Positions 18,399-27,452 of a stretch of 58,677 nucleotides of DNA are shown here, piece by piece. Position numbers and translations under genes: made by a program. Under the pieces are notes generated by a model that saw only the letters and a program-made list of their open reading frames with translations, did no database searches and was not told the DNA's origin. The stretch covers positions 1-58,677 of the forward strand of contig JAIYAO010000009.1 of assembly GCA_027488965.1 (NCBI GenBank), given 5' to 3'. Origin of the DNA: Alphaproteobacteria bacterium (lineage in GTDB: Bacteria > Pseudomonadota > Alphaproteobacteria > Caulobacterales > Aquidulcibacteraceae). Every line of letters begins with the position of its first letter. Within the stretch, counting starts at the first letter, position 1.

Positions 18399-19720
18399 GG
18401 GCGCCCGCCTTCCAGCCGTTCGGCGGCGTCCTGCAACGCGCGGATCAGCTCCCCGATCTCGCGGTTCGCAGCGGCCTGCGCCGCAGAAAAGGCGGCCTTC
18501 GCCTCCTCCAGCAGTGCGCCTGCGGGCGCAAGCACATCGGGCGGCGGTGCGGGCGGTGAGGGCGGCGTGAGGAAGGCGCGGGGCGGCGCGCCCGCGCGAT
18601 GGGCGGCGTTCTCCTGGCGGTAGAGGGCGACAAGCGCGAGATGCGTGGCCGCCAGCGCCCGAAGCTTCGCATCAATATCGACGATGCGGGCGGCGGCCGT
18701 GTCGTAGTCGGCCAGCATGCGCGCCACCGCGGCCTGACGATCGTCCACGCGCGCGTTGATCTTCTCGATGACGGGATCGACCACGGCATGCATCTCGTCG
18801 GCGACCTCGTCCATCGCGTCGCGGAACTCGGCCTCGGCGTCCTGTGCGTGCCGCTCGAACTTGCCGTAGCCGGGATAAGCCTCGCCGAACTTGGTGGCCC
18901 CCTCATAGAGCGCCATCAGGAACACGATTCCGCCCAGCATGATGAGCGTGATCGATGGCCCGGTGGCGAGCAGGCCTGCCCACGAGGTGGCGTCCGCGGA
19001 GTCCGGGGCGATCTCGGACTCGGCGCGCCACCACGCCATGAACAGGTTGAACCCGGCGGCGACGGCGATGGCGAGCGCGGTGGCGCCATAGCCCATGGCC
19101 TTCGCCACCGGGCGCGCGTGGGTGGTGTAGCGGACGCCGAAGAAGCCGCCGAGAAAGCCCAGAACGGCATTGAGCGCGCTCATGACGATGGCCGTCACGT
19201 ACCCGTTGACCAGCCCTGTTTCGTTCACCGATGCAAAGATCGGCGCGCTGGCGATGGCCTCCACCGCCATGAGCGCCACCAGCAGGCCCGTGGAGAGGAT
19301 GGAGGACTCCGGCAGCTTTGCGCCGAACACGCGCTCTTCGATGCGCCGGAACGTTTCCACGTCCGCGCGCTCGGCGGCGGCGCGGGCGCGCAGCGCCGCA
19401 AGCTCGCTGCGCCGGCGCGTCTCGATCTGCGCCAGCGGCAGGCGCGACTGACCGGTCAGCAACGCGAAGTCCGCCGCGGGCGGCGCATACCGGCGCAGCA
19501 GGGTTTCCAGCCGCTGCGCAACACCAATGCGCTCGGCGAGCAGCGGCGCGCACTCGGCATCGACGGCGGCCTGGATTTCGGCTTCGGCGTCGGCAGCGAG
19601 ATCGTCGTCGCCCGGCCGTCCGGCGGCGGCGTCTGCGCGCGCCCGGCGCTTCACGCCAAGGCGGCGCTCCAGCGATGCAGCGAGCGCAGTCGTGCTTGCG
19701 GTTGGCGCCAGCGCCGCCAT
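18395..19720 (-). CDS. Four-helix membrane protein with flanking coiled coils and PGYG motif, unknown function
   Basis: 441 aa, not recognised as a named family. Residues 1-135 are charged and helical, likely coiled coil (heptad-like runs around 95-130). Four hydrophobic helices lie at about 141-164, 172-197, 208-231 and 253-275. Just after the last is AYPGYGKFER (PGYG at 283-286), a motif I associate with a set of unnamed island-borne membrane proteins. Residues 290-380 are again coiled coil, followed by a Pro-rich linker and an amphipathic C-terminus. The start at 19720 has GGGAG 7 bases upstream. It is translationally coupled to the VWA-like gene. The shape (membrane hub with two long cytoplasmic arms) suggests a scaffold, channel or sensor. 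Confidence 0.65.
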   Translation of the reverse strand: MAALAPTASTTALAASLERRLGVKRRARADAAAGRPGDDDLAADAEAEIQAAVDAECAPLLAERIGVAQRLETLLRRYAPPAADFALLTGQSRLPLAQIETRRRSELAALRARAAAERADVETFRRIEERVFGAKLPESSILSTGLLVALMAVEAIASAPIFASVNETGLVNGYVTAIVMSALNAVLGFLGGFFGVRYTTHARPVAKAMGYGATALAIAVAAGFNLFMAWWRAESEIAPDSADATSWAGLLATGPSITLIMLGGIVFLMALYEGATKFGEAYPGYGKFERHAQDAEAEFRDAMDEVADEMHAVVDPVIEKINARVDDRQAAVARMLADYDTAAARIVDIDAKLRALAATHLALVALYRQENAAHRAGAPPRAFLTPPSPPAPPPDVLAPAGALLEEAKAAFSAAQAAANREIGELIRALQDAAERLEGGRP

Positions 19721-19769
19721 GTCCGTCTCCCACCCAGGACCAGCGCACTCAAGCAAACCTGCGGCGTTG

Positions 19770-19785
19770 CGCCAAGCGTTTGGCG
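19770..19785. promoter_or_regulatory. Inverted repeat between divergent genes
   Basis: CGCCAA-GCGT-TTGGCG lies in the 101-base gap between the start of the membrane/VWA group (minus) and the IMPase gene (plus). It could be an operator. A T6 run follows on the plus strand, so a hairpin role is also possible. Confidence 0.3.
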
Positions 19786-19821
19786 TCGCCTTTTTTGCGC
19801 GCGATGGGCTAAGAGGGCGCG

Positions 19822-20574
19822 ATGACGTCCCCCGATCTTTCCGCCCTGCTCGATCTCGCCCAGCGGGCCGCCGCGCGCGCCGGCGCCGCCCTCGTCGCCG
19901 AACGCGCGGCGTGGCGCTCGGTGGAGGCGGAGGAGGGGCGCGAGGTCAAGCTGCGGGCGGACCGATACGCCGAACGGCTCATCATCGACATGCTTCAGGC
20001 GGAGACGCCGTTTCCGATCCTGTCGGAAGAAGTGGGCTGGGTGGCAGGCGCCGACGGCGGCGATATCTGGGCCGTCGATCCGCTCGACGGCAGCGTGAAT
20101 TACGCCCAAGGCTTTCCGCACTGGGGCGTCTCCGTGGCGCTGGTGCGGGCCGGGCGGCCTGTGCTGGGCGTGATCGACTGTCCGATGCTGGGTGAGGTGT
20201 ATGCGGGCGTGGTGGGCGAAGGCGCCACGCTGAACGGCGTCCCGATCATCGTGTCCGTCACGCACGAGCCCGCACGCGGCATCCTGATGACGGGCATCCC
20301 CGCGCGCGCCGCGACGGATGGGGAAGCGATGGCGGCGCTCCAGGCGCGTCTGTTGCGATGGCGCAAGGTGCGGATGATCGGCTCGGCCGCCTGTGCGCTC
20401 GCCTATGTGGCGGCGGGGAAGGCCGATGCGTATCACGAGACGGGCGGCATGCTCTGGGACGTGGCCGGCGGCTGCGCCATCGTGGAGGCCGCGGGCGGGC
20501 GGGTGGACATCTCCGCCGATGCGCTGGACCGCCCGCTGGACGTACGCGCGGGCAACGGGCTGATCGAACTCTAA
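19822..20574 (+). CDS. Inositol monophosphatase family protein
   Basis: Mg-dependent phosphatase of the IMPase/FBPase superfamily. Metal ligands appear as E70 (SEEVGW), D86 and D89 in WAVDPLDGSVN, and the late WD motif in GGMLWDVAGG (about 211). 250 aa, typical. Possible substrates are inositol-1-phosphate, histidinol-phosphate or 3'-phosphoadenosine nucleotides; the DPLDGSVNY variant is shared by several subgroups, so no finer call is made. It is divergent from the membrane/VWA group and ends 10 bases before a strong hairpin. Confidence 0.88.
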   Translation: MTSPDLSALLDLAQRAAARAGAALVAERAAWRSVEAEEGREVKLRADRYAERLIIDMLQAETPFPILSEEVGWVAGADGGDIWAVDPLDGSVNYAQGFPHWGVSVALVRAGRPVLGVIDCPMLGEVYAGVVGEGATLNGVPIIVSVTHEPARGILMTGIPARAATDGEAMAALQARLLRWRKVRMIGSAACALAYVAAGKADAYHETGGMLWDVAGGCAIVEAAGGRVDISADALDRPLDVRAGNGLIEL

Positions 20575-20583
20575 GCTGCGGAG

Positions 20584-20607
20584 CGTCCCGGAGTTTCCTC
20601 CGGGACG
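20584..20607. terminator. Bidirectional hairpin terminator
   Basis: CGTCCCGGAG (20584-20593) and CTCCGGGACG (20598-20607) make a perfect 10-bp stem with loop TTTC, placed midway between the convergent IMPase and RcnB-family genes. No U tract, so efficiency is uncertain. Confidence 0.6.
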
Positions 20608-20628
20608 TCCAAGCCCTTCATCGCGATG

Positions 20629-21105
20629 TCAGTTGCCGAGCGCGAGGCCGAGGATCACACCGGTGGCGACGCCGACCAGCAGGTATTCGCCGCGGTCGTC
20701 ACGGACCCAGTGTGCGCCGCGGGGCGGAGGCGCCAGGCGGTGGTAGCGATAGTCCACCGGGCGGTAGGCCTCGCGGTAGTAGCCCGGCAGGCGGTCGCCC
20801 CGGCGCCACTGGCGATAGTCGGCGCGGAAATCGCGGCGGCTGTGGTAGGCCTGCGGCGGCGGGCCGTAGTACCAGGTCCTGCCGAGGTAGTACCCGTTGT
20901 GGACGCGGCGATCATAGCGATGGCCGTCGCGATAGCCCTCGCGGTAGGCGCGCCGTTCGTCCCGGCGGTCGTCCCGGTCGTCGTAGTCGCGGTCGTAGCG
21001 ATCGTAACGGTCATAGTGATCGTTGGGGCGGGCCGAGGCTTCGGTCGCCGCCAGCGGCGCGCCGAGCGCGAGCGCTGTCATCGATGCGATCAGAAAGCGT
21101 TTCAT
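20629..21105 (-). CDS. RcnB family secreted protein
   Basis: Exported 158-aa protein with a cleavable signal peptide (MKRFLIASMTALALG to about residue 25, SARP) and a low-complexity region very rich in Asp, Arg and Tyr (about 27-75), then the RcnB core: WRRGDRLPGYYR, YRLAPPPRGAHWVRDD-type segment and the terminal ATGVILGLALG helix. RcnB of E. coli is a periplasmic protein linked to nickel/cobalt homeostasis; most alphaproteobacterial paralogues have no assigned role. No RcnA exporter adjoins it, so a metal function is not asserted. Confidence 0.85.
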   Translation of the reverse strand: MKRFLIASMTALALGAPLAATEASARPNDHYDRYDRYDRDYDDRDDRRDERRAYREGYRDGHRYDRRVHNGYYLGRTWYYGPPPQAYHSRRDFRADYRQWRRGDRLPGYYREAYRPVDYRYHRLAPPPRGAHWVRDDRGEYLLVGVATGVILGLALGN

Positions 21106-21266
21106 GTCAGTACTCCTTCAGGTCCGTCGCTCTCGGCGAAGTTACGCGTGAGAGCAGGTCAATGTTTCCCCTGCTTGACCGCGATGATCGGTGAAGGCGC
21201 CTGAATGCAGACTGAATGTGCGGCGGCGTTGCTTGAACGATTGTTCAGGTTGCTGCGGCGGGCGCG
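21106..21266. other. 161-bp intergenic region upstream of RcnB-family gene
   Basis: The region holds the promoter of the RcnB-family gene and the 3' flank of nadE. Visible inverted repeats are TGAAC-GATT-GTTCA (21234-21247) and GCAGG with CCTGC around 21155-21176. Either may be an operator or an mRNA hairpin. No small ORF with a convincing ribosome-binding site is seen. Confidence 0.35.
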
Positions 21267-23294
21267 TTACTTCAGTTGCGCGATCTGTTCCAGCCACAGT
21301 TTCGCCGCGGCGTCCGAGGGCGCGCGCCAGTCGCCGCGGGGGGACAGCGCGCCGCCGGCCAGGATCTTCGGCCCGTTGGGCATGGCGGAGCGCTTGAACT
21401 GGCTCGTCTCGAAGAAGCGGCGCGCAAACACCGTAAGCCACCGGATGATCTCGGCGCGGGTGAAGGCGCGGCGCTCGGCGTCGGGCAGGCCCTCTGGCCA
21501 GGCGCCGGCGGCGACGTCCGCCCACGCGTGCTCGGCGAGATAGGCGATCTTGTCGGGCCGGAAGCCCCAGCGCAGCGTGTAGTAGAGAAAGAAGTCGTGC
21601 AGCGCGTACGGGCCGATGGCGGCCTCCGTGCTCTGCAGAGCGCCGTCTGCGCCGGCGGGGACCAGTTCCGGTGAGATCTCCGTATCGAGGATCGCCAGCA
21701 GCAGCCGGGATGCCTCGGCGCCGAACGCGCCGCGCCGCGCGTTCCATCGGATCAGATGCTGGATCAGCGTCTTGGGCGCGCCGGCGTTCACGTTGTAGTG
21801 GGACATGTGATCGCCCACGCCGTACGTGCACCAGCCCAGCGCAAGCTCCGACAGATCCCCTGTGCCCAGCACAAGCGCGCCGCGCTGGTTGGCCAGCCGG
21901 AAGAGGTAGTCGGTCCGCAGGCCCGCCTGCACATTCTCGAAGGTCACGTCGTACACCGGCTCGCCCTTCGCGGCAGGGTGGCCGATGTCGGCCAGCAGTT
22001 GCCGGGCGGCGGGGCGGATGTCGATTTCCTCGAACGCGGCGCCGAAGACGTGGGCAAGGGCTACGGCGTTCGCCTTGGTGGCGGCGGTGGTGGCGAAGCC
22101 CGGCATCGTGAACGCGAGGATCTGGCTGCGCGGCAGGCCCAGCGTGTCCATGGCGTTGGCCGCCACGATCAGCGCCTGCGTGGAGTCGAGACCGCCGGAG
22201 ACGCCCAGCACAAGCGCCCCGGTCTTCGTCGCCTCCAGCCGTTGCGTGAGGCCGCGCACCTGAATGTTGTAGGCTTCGTAACAATCGCTATCGAGGCGGG
22301 CGGGGTCGTCCGGCACGAAGGGGAAGCGCGCGATGGTCCGACGCAGCGCGAGTTTCTGTTTCGGCGCCGTGAAGGCGAACGGGACGGTGCGGAAGCGCGC
22401 CGTCGCCAGCGCCTGCGTGTCGCGCCAGGTGGACAGCCGCATGCGCTCCTGGCGCAGCATGTCGAGGTCGATGTCGGCGGCGCAGAACTGCGCGGCGCGA
22501 GGAAAGCGGTCGGACGCGGCGAGGCGTTCGCCCAGCTCGTGGACGGTGGCCTGCCCGTCCCATGCGAGATCGGTGGTGGACTCGCCCGGGCCGGCCGCGG
22601 AGAACACGTAGGCGGCGGCCAGACGGCTGGATTGCACCGCGCAGAGCATGTCGCGGTGCGCCGCCTTGCCGATCACGGCGTCGGACGCCGAAAGGTTCAG
22701 CAGGACTTTGGCGCCTGCCAGCGCGCCGTCGATGCTCGGCGGATGGGGGGCCCAGAGATCCTCGCAGATCTCGATGTGGACGGTGAAATCCGGCGCCGTA
22801 TCGGCCTGGAACAGCAGGTCGACGCCGAACGGCGCGAATGCGCCGGCCACCGTGATGGTCTGCCCCACGATGCCCGCGCCGCTGGCGAAATGGCGCTTCT
22901 CGTAGAACTCGCGATAGTTCGGCAGGTAGGTTTTGGGTACGACGCCCAGCACCGCGCCGTCCTTGATCGCCACCGCGCAGTTGAACAGCCGGTCCCCGAA
23001 GCGCAGCGGCGCACCGACCACCAGGAGGCAGTTGAGGCCGGCGCTGTCGGCGGCCAGCGTTGCCAGCGCCGCATTCGCTTCGTCGAGAAGCGCGTCCTGA
23101 AACAGCAGGTCGTCGATGGCGTAACCCGTCAGTCCCAGTTCGGGAAAAACCGCCACGGCGGCGCCGTCCGCCGCGCACGCGCGTGCGAGCGCCAGTGTGG
23201 CGGCGGCATTGGCCGCAGGATCGGCCGGCCGGACCACGGGGGTCGCGGCGGCGACCCGCACGAAGTTGTGGGCGTAGGGGGAGGCGGCCTTCAT
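21267..23294 (-). CDS. nadE: Glutamine-dependent NAD+ synthetase
   Basis: Catalyses the last step of NAD synthesis, amidating nicotinic acid adenine dinucleotide. The N-terminal nitrilase-type glutaminase domain shows the Glu-Lys-Cys triad in FPELGLTG (E52), VVPKTYLP and HIEICEDLW; the C-terminal synthetase has the ATP pyrophosphatase loop SGGLDST near residue 365 and the [15 protein letters not shown] block. 675 aa, as for two-domain bacterial enzymes that take ammonia from glutamine. The start at 23294 matches homologues. No NAD salvage genes adjoin. Confidence 0.96.
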   Translation of the reverse strand: MKAASPYAHNFVRVAAATPVVRPADPAANAAATLALARACAADGAAVAVFPELGLTGYAIDDLLFQDALLDEANAALATLAADSAGLNCLLVVGAPLRFGDRLFNCAVAIKDGAVLGVVPKTYLPNYREFYEKRHFASGAGIVGQTITVAGAFAPFGVDLLFQADTAPDFTVHIEICEDLWAPHPPSIDGALAGAKVLLNLSASDAVIGKAAHRDMLCAVQSSRLAAAYVFSAAGPGESTTDLAWDGQATVHELGERLAASDRFPRAAQFCAADIDLDMLRQERMRLSTWRDTQALATARFRTVPFAFTAPKQKLALRRTIARFPFVPDDPARLDSDCYEAYNIQVRGLTQRLEATKTGALVLGVSGGLDSTQALIVAANAMDTLGLPRSQILAFTMPGFATTAATKANAVALAHVFGAAFEEIDIRPAARQLLADIGHPAAKGEPVYDVTFENVQAGLRTDYLFRLANQRGALVLGTGDLSELALGWCTYGVGDHMSHYNVNAGAPKTLIQHLIRWNARRGAFGAEASRLLLAILDTEISPELVPAGADGALQSTEAAIGPYALHDFFLYYTLRWGFRPDKIAYLAEHAWADVAAGAWPEGLPDAERRAFTRAEIIRWLTVFARRFFETSQFKRSAMPNGPKILAGGALSPRGDWRAPSDAAAKLWLEQIAQLK

Positions 23295-23386
23295 CGCCTC
23301 TATGTAAGCGGCATTCGCCGGGGCGCGCGACTGCCAGGGTAAAGTTTAGGCCACGGCCGCGGGAATCTGGCAGGATTGAGGGGCAA

Positions 23387-24007
23387 ATGCCCGGACTGTT
23401 TCCCCACCTGCCGCTCTTTCTCGACCTCGCGGGCCGGGCCGCCGTGCTGCTCTCGGGCGATGCCGGGCTCGCCCCCGTGGCGCGGCGCCTGCTCGATTCC
23501 GGGGCGGGGGTCAAGGTGGTGCATCCGGAGATGTCGGGGGAGATGGCGGCGCTGGCGCCCTCGGCCCGCCTTGTCCGGCGTCGCTGGCGGACCGCCGACC
23601 TGTCGGACGCGGCGCTGGTGGCGGCAGGTCTGCGGGAGCCTCGTCTCGTCCAGGCGCGGGCGGCGGCGCGCGCCGCGGGCGCGATGTTCACCACCGGCGC
23701 CGAGGGCGATCCCTCCGGCATTAGTTTCGGCGCGGCGGTTAGCTGGGGGCCGGTGGCGATCGGGGTCTCGGCGTCCGGCCTGGCTGCGGGTCTCGGCGAA
23801 GCGGTGGCGCGGCGCCTGGAGGCGGCGGCGCCGGCGGGATACGGCGGGTTTCTCGCGGCGGCGGCGCGCGCGCAGGAGCTTGTGACACGCGCGCTGCCGT
23901 TTCCCGCGACGCGCGAATCTTTCTGGCGCGAGGCGGCGGCGGCGGCCTTCGATGCGGCCTCGAACGACTGGGACGCCTGGATCGCGCAGCGACTGCCGCC
24001 CGCCTGA
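23387..24007 (+). CDS. Degenerate siroheme synthase N-terminal (precorrin-2 dehydrogenase-like) protein
   Basis: The opening LPLFLDLAGRAAVLL, the LLDSGAGVKVVHPE strand and the ISFGAAVSWGPVAIGVSASGLAAGL block align in order with Met8/CysG N-terminal domains that oxidise precorrin-2 and chelate iron. Key features are eroded: the NAD loop VVGGGxVAxRK reads LLSGDAGLAPVARR, the ATxxxxVN segment is lost, and the conserved DDP reads GDP. So it may bind a tetrapyrrole or nucleotide without the original chemistry, or be decaying. 206 aa. The start at 23387 is the ATG nearest the fold; the frame is open further upstream into the antisense of nadE. No cysteine-, nitrite- or cobalamin-pathway genes are near. 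Confidence 0.65.
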   Translation: MPGLFPHLPLFLDLAGRAAVLLSGDAGLAPVARRLLDSGAGVKVVHPEMSGEMAALAPSARLVRRRWRTADLSDAALVAAGLREPRLVQARAAARAAGAMFTTGAEGDPSGISFGAAVSWGPVAIGVSASGLAAGLGEAVARRLEAAAPAGYGGFLAAAARAQELVTRALPFPATRESFWREAAAAAFDAASNDWDAWIAQRLPPA

Positions 24008-24244
24008 TGCGGATCGCCGCGCGCGGTGTGGCGAGGCGGACACGCGGCGCCTGCGCGCACGGTCATGTTCAAGCTGTCACTCGACCCTTTCTTTCGACGC
24101 AGATAGAAGCGGGGTGTGTGCGTGGTCCGGGGAGGATTCGCACGCCGGCGGGGTGGACGCGGCGGTTAACCGGATGCGAACGCGGCGAACCCCACCAGCC
24201 AACGGAATTGTGTACCGGCGCATGGCGCCGACAGGAGGGATTGC
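24008..24244. other. Intergenic region upstream of TonB-dependent receptor
   Basis: This 237-bp gap should hold the receptor promoter. The only clear element is the Shine-Dalgarno AGGAGG at 24233-24238, 6 bases before the ATG. No palindromic Fur-like box or convincing sigma-70 pair could be picked out by eye. Confidence 0.4.
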
Positions 24245-26677
24245 ATGTCGCGCAACAGGTTCTGGCTCTTCACCGCCGCTGCAGCGGCCGCAATCGCCGC
24301 CAACGGTCAGGCGCAGGCGCAGGAGACCGGCGATGAAATCATCGTGACCGCCACGAAACGCGAAACTGCGCTCCAGGACGTGCCGATCGCTGTCACGCCC
24401 GTCACCGCCGAGCTGATCCAGAATTCCGGCATCCGCGACCTGCAGGACCTCACGTCCGTCGCGCCGTCGCTCCAGTTCAACGTGTCGGAAAACGAGACCT
24501 CGGCCACCGCCCGCCTGCGCGGCATCGGCACGCAGGGGTCGAACCCCGGCCTTGAATCCGCGGTGGGCATTTTCGTCGACGGCGTCTATCGCGCGCGCAA
24601 CGGCGTGGCGCTGACGGATCTGGGCGAAATCGCCCAGATCGAAGTGCTGCGTGGACCGCAGGGCACGCTGTTCGGCCGCAATACATCGGCCGGCCTGATC
24701 ACCGTCACCACCGCAGCGCCGGATCTCGACGAGTTCGGCGCGGACCTCGAAGTCACCTACGGCGACTACAACGAGCAGCGGATCGCGGGCAGCGTCTCGG
24801 CGCCCATCGTGGAAGGCAAGCTGGCGGCCCGACTCTTCGGCGCCGTGGCCAAGCGCGACGGTTTCATCGACGTCATCGGCCCCACGGGCGCGCGCAGCGA
24901 CCAGAACACCCGTGACGTATGGACCGTGCGCGGCCAGGTGGCTTGGGAGATCACCCAGGACATCGACCTGCGCCTGATCGCCGACTATTCGGAGCGCGAC
25001 GAAACCTGCTGTGCGGCCAAGATCTACAACCCGCGCCTCCTGAACGGCGCGACGAACGCCACCTTCCCGCCGGCGACGGCGCCGGCCATCGCGTCGCTGG
25101 GCGGCTACGGCCCGGGCGGCGTCGGCGCGCTCGGCAGCGGCGACATCGGCGACCGCTTCGGCTTCCAGAACCGGCCCATCCCGCAGCGCGTGGAGGACAT
25201 GGGCGTCTCCGCGGAGCTGAACTGGGACATCGGCAACATCACGGTCACCTCGGTGTCGGCCTATCGCGACTGGTCCTACGATCAGGGTCAGGACAGCGAC
25301 TTCTCCGGCGTGGACATCTGGTATCGGCCGGGCAACGACGTGAACGGCTTCTCCTTTGAGACGCTGACCCAGGAGTTCCGCGTGGCGGGGCAGCTCGGAC
25401 CCGTGGACTGGCTGGTGGGCGCCTACTACGCCGACGAACTGCTGAAGCGGAAGGACACGCTTGTCCTTGGTACGCAGTATCAGGACTACTTCAATGCGCT
25501 GACGATCGGTTCGCTCACGGGCGCGCCTTTCAACCTCTCGCTGGGCACTGCAGCCACCACGGCCGCCGGCATCACGGCCGGCCTCGTCGCTGCGGAGGGC
25601 GCGGGCCAGCGCGACATGCACAAGCAGAACGGTCAGTCGATCGCGCTGTTCACGCACAACATCTGGTCCGTGGACGAGAAGACCGACCTGACCATCGGCC
25701 TCCGCTACACGGAGGAGGAAAAGCGGATCAACTCGTCCTTCTTCACGCCGTACAGCGGCGCGGCTTCGGCTGCGGCGCTCACGGGCGTGGGGGCGAACTT
25801 CGCGGCCTTTTACCGCTTCCCCTGGCTGCGCAGCGATCTCGACGGCGTCGGGTTCAACCGCAAGCGCACCGAAGAGGAATTCTCCGGCGTGGTCTCGGTG
25901 CGGCGTGAGTTCGCCGACGACTTCAGCGCCTACGCCTCGTACTCGCGCGGCTACAAGGGCGGCGGCTTCAACCTCGACAGGGACTTCGACACCGACTCCT
26001 CCTTCGCGGGCGAGTTCGTCGATGCCTTCGAGATCGGCGCAAAGACGCGCTGGCTGGATGGCAACCTGATCGTCAACGTCGCGTCGTTCTGGAACAAGTA
26101 CCAAGACTACCAGCTCAACCGCTTCGACGGCATTTCCTTCGTGGTCACCTCGATCCCGGAAGTGACCAGCCAGGGCGTCGAGACCGACATCATCTGGAAC
26201 CTGCCCATCGACGGCCTGTCCCTGCAGGGGGGCGCCGCCTACACCGAGGCCGAGTACGGCGACAACACCGGCTGGGCCACGCCCGCCAACGGCCTCTCCC
26301 GTCTGCCGGGGTCGCGTCTCACCAACGCGCCGCTGTGGACGGCCACGAACGCGGTGACGTACGAGACCCCGCTGTTCGGCGGCGCCGCTCTGGGCCTCAT
26401 CCACGTGGATGCCCGGTACGTGTCGTCCCAGGCCACTGCGTCGGACCTGAACCCCACCAAGATCCAGCCGGAGTACACGCTGGTGAACGCCCGCGTGGGC
26501 CTGTCCTCGGCCAACGAGCGGATCTCGCTCGAACTCTGGTCGCGCAACGTGCTCGACGAGGAGTTCATCCAGATCGGCTTCGACCAGCCGCTGCAGGCGC
26601 CCGGCAACCCCGTCGCCTTCGGAGCCTTCCTGGGCGACCCGCGGACCTACGGCGCCACGCTCCGCCTCCAGTACTGA
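24245..26677 (+). CDS. TonB-dependent outer-membrane receptor
   Basis: Outer-membrane beta-barrel that takes up a ligand using TonB energy. A signal peptide (MSRNRFWLFTAAAAAAIAA to about residue 27, AQAQE) leads to a plug domain with EIIVTATKRE, LQDVPIAVTPVTAELI, RLRGIGTQG and the canonical IEVLRGPQGTLFGRN loop near 135-150; the remaining 600 residues are barrel ending in a C-terminal aromatic (RLQY). No N-terminal signalling extension, so no FecR-type regulation is implied. The plug style resembles receptors for carbohydrates, aromatic compounds or siderophores in sphingomonads and caulobacters; the ligand is unknown. An adjacent EF-hand lipoprotein faces it. Confidence 0.93.
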   Translation: MSRNRFWLFTAAAAAAIAANGQAQAQETGDEIIVTATKRETALQDVPIAVTPVTAELIQNSGIRDLQDLTSVAPSLQFNVSENETSATARLRGIGTQGSNPGLESAVGIFVDGVYRARNGVALTDLGEIAQIEVLRGPQGTLFGRNTSAGLITVTTAAPDLDEFGADLEVTYGDYNEQRIAGSVSAPIVEGKLAARLFGAVAKRDGFIDVIGPTGARSDQNTRDVWTVRGQVAWEITQDIDLRLIADYSERDETCCAAKIYNPRLLNGATNATFPPATAPAIASLGGYGPGGVGALGSGDIGDRFGFQNRPIPQRVEDMGVSAELNWDIGNITVTSVSAYRDWSYDQGQDSDFSGVDIWYRPGNDVNGFSFETLTQEFRVAGQLGPVDWLVGAYYADELLKRKDTLVLGTQYQDYFNALTIGSLTGAPFNLSLGTAATTAAGITAGLVAAEGAGQRDMHKQNGQSIALFTHNIWSVDEKTDLTIGLRYTEEEKRINSSFFTPYSGAASAAALTGVGANFAAFYRFPWLRSDLDGVGFNRKRTEEEFSGVVSVRREFADDFSAYASYSRGYKGGGFNLDRDFDTDSSFAGEFVDAFEIGAKTRWLDGNLIVNVASFWNKYQDYQLNRFDGISFVVTSIPEVTSQGVETDIIWNLPIDGLSLQGGAAYTEAEYGDNTGWATPANGLSRLPGSRLTNAPLWTATNAVTYETPLFGGAALGLIHVDARYVSSQATASDLNPTKIQPEYTLVNARVGLSSANERISLELWSRNVLDEEFIQIGFDQPLQAPGNPVAFGAFLGDPRTYGATLRLQY

Positions 26678-26704
26678 TCCGCGCCCCGCAAGGGCTGGAA
26701 TGAA

Positions 26705-26732
26705 GACGCCCCGGTCGCAAGGCCGGGGCGTC
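26705..26732 (+). terminator. Strong hairpin after TonB-dependent receptor
   Basis: GACGCCCCGG (26705-26714) pairs with CCGGGGCGTC (26723-26732) around TCGCAAGG, followed by GTTCGTATTT. The stem is 10 bp and perfect, 27 bases after the receptor stop. Confidence 0.7.
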
Positions 26733-26756
26733 GTTCGTATTTGCTGGCGCTTGGCG

Positions 26757-27287
26757 CTACCGGCGTGGTGGCCGACCGCCTGGGGGCGGGCCGTCGCCGG
26801 CTTCCCGCGCGCCGGGCCGACGCACGGGCTCTGGCAGGCGTTCGCTCATGTCGGGGCGGCGCAGGGCGCCGTCCTTGTCCGCGTCGAACTGGTCGAATTT
26901 CGTGAGGATCGCGGCGGCGAACTCCGCTGCGGTGATTTCGTTGTTCACGTTCGTGTCGAAGGCCAGCCGGTAGGGGCCCAGGTTGGGCCCGCCGAGGGCG
27001 CGGGCGGACCACGTGGCGAACTGGATCGGCGTCAACACAGCGGCGCCTTCCGCAGCGCGCTTCCATTCCGCCTCGGCGCCGGCCTGCGCTTCGGCCCTGG
27101 TGGTGATGTAGTCCCTGTCGGCGTCGAACTGCACGAAGAGCAGGGATGCGCCCGTGAGAAACACAGACTGCCGGTAGGCCGCGCCGAGCGGCGCCTGCTC
27201 CCCAGCCGGCGGCCCGCCGCGCCCTGGCCCGCCGGCGCAGGCGGCAAGGGCGGCTGCGGCAGCAAAGAGGGCTATGGATCGCTGCAT
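26757..27287 (-). CDS. EF-hand domain lipoprotein
   Basis: 176-aa exported protein. The start at 27287 gives a leader ending in LAACAG (lipobox). Three EF-hand-type loops are visible: DADRDYITTRAE (around 55-66), DTNVNNEITAAE (around 112-123) and DADKDGALRRPD (around 133-144); each has acidic or Asn ligands at positions 1, 3 and 5, and the first two end in the Glu at position 12. The third ends in Asp. The C-terminus is Arg/Pro/Gly-rich. It probably binds calcium in the periplasm. It converges with the TonB receptor gene across the hairpin. The frame runs on upstream for 424 codons but that part is antisense to the NDUFA9-like gene. Confidence 0.75.
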   Translation of the reverse strand: MQRSIALFAAAAALAACAGGPGRGGPPAGEQAPLGAAYRQSVFLTGASLLFVQFDADRDYITTRAEAQAGAEAEWKRAAEGAAVLTPIQFATWSARALGGPNLGPYRLAFDTNVNNEITAAEFAAAILTKFDQFDADKDGALRRPDMSERLPEPVRRPGAREAGDGPPPGGRPPRR

Positions 27288-27452
27288 GCGTGGTCTCCGG
27301 ACTGTGGCCGCCGCCTGTCTGGCCCGGCGATGTTGCACGTTAATGTCGCGGCGGCGGGGTCGCCACGGGGCCGCATGGACAAGCGTCGCGGCCACCCGCA
27401 TACCCCCGCCCCATAAACGTCCCCCTGAGTGCGTGGCCGAAAAGGCAAAGAG

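Noticed and set aside
24077-26404. 775-codon frame antisense to the TonB-dependent receptor
   Set aside because: Composition artefact; the sense strand encodes a complete receptor.
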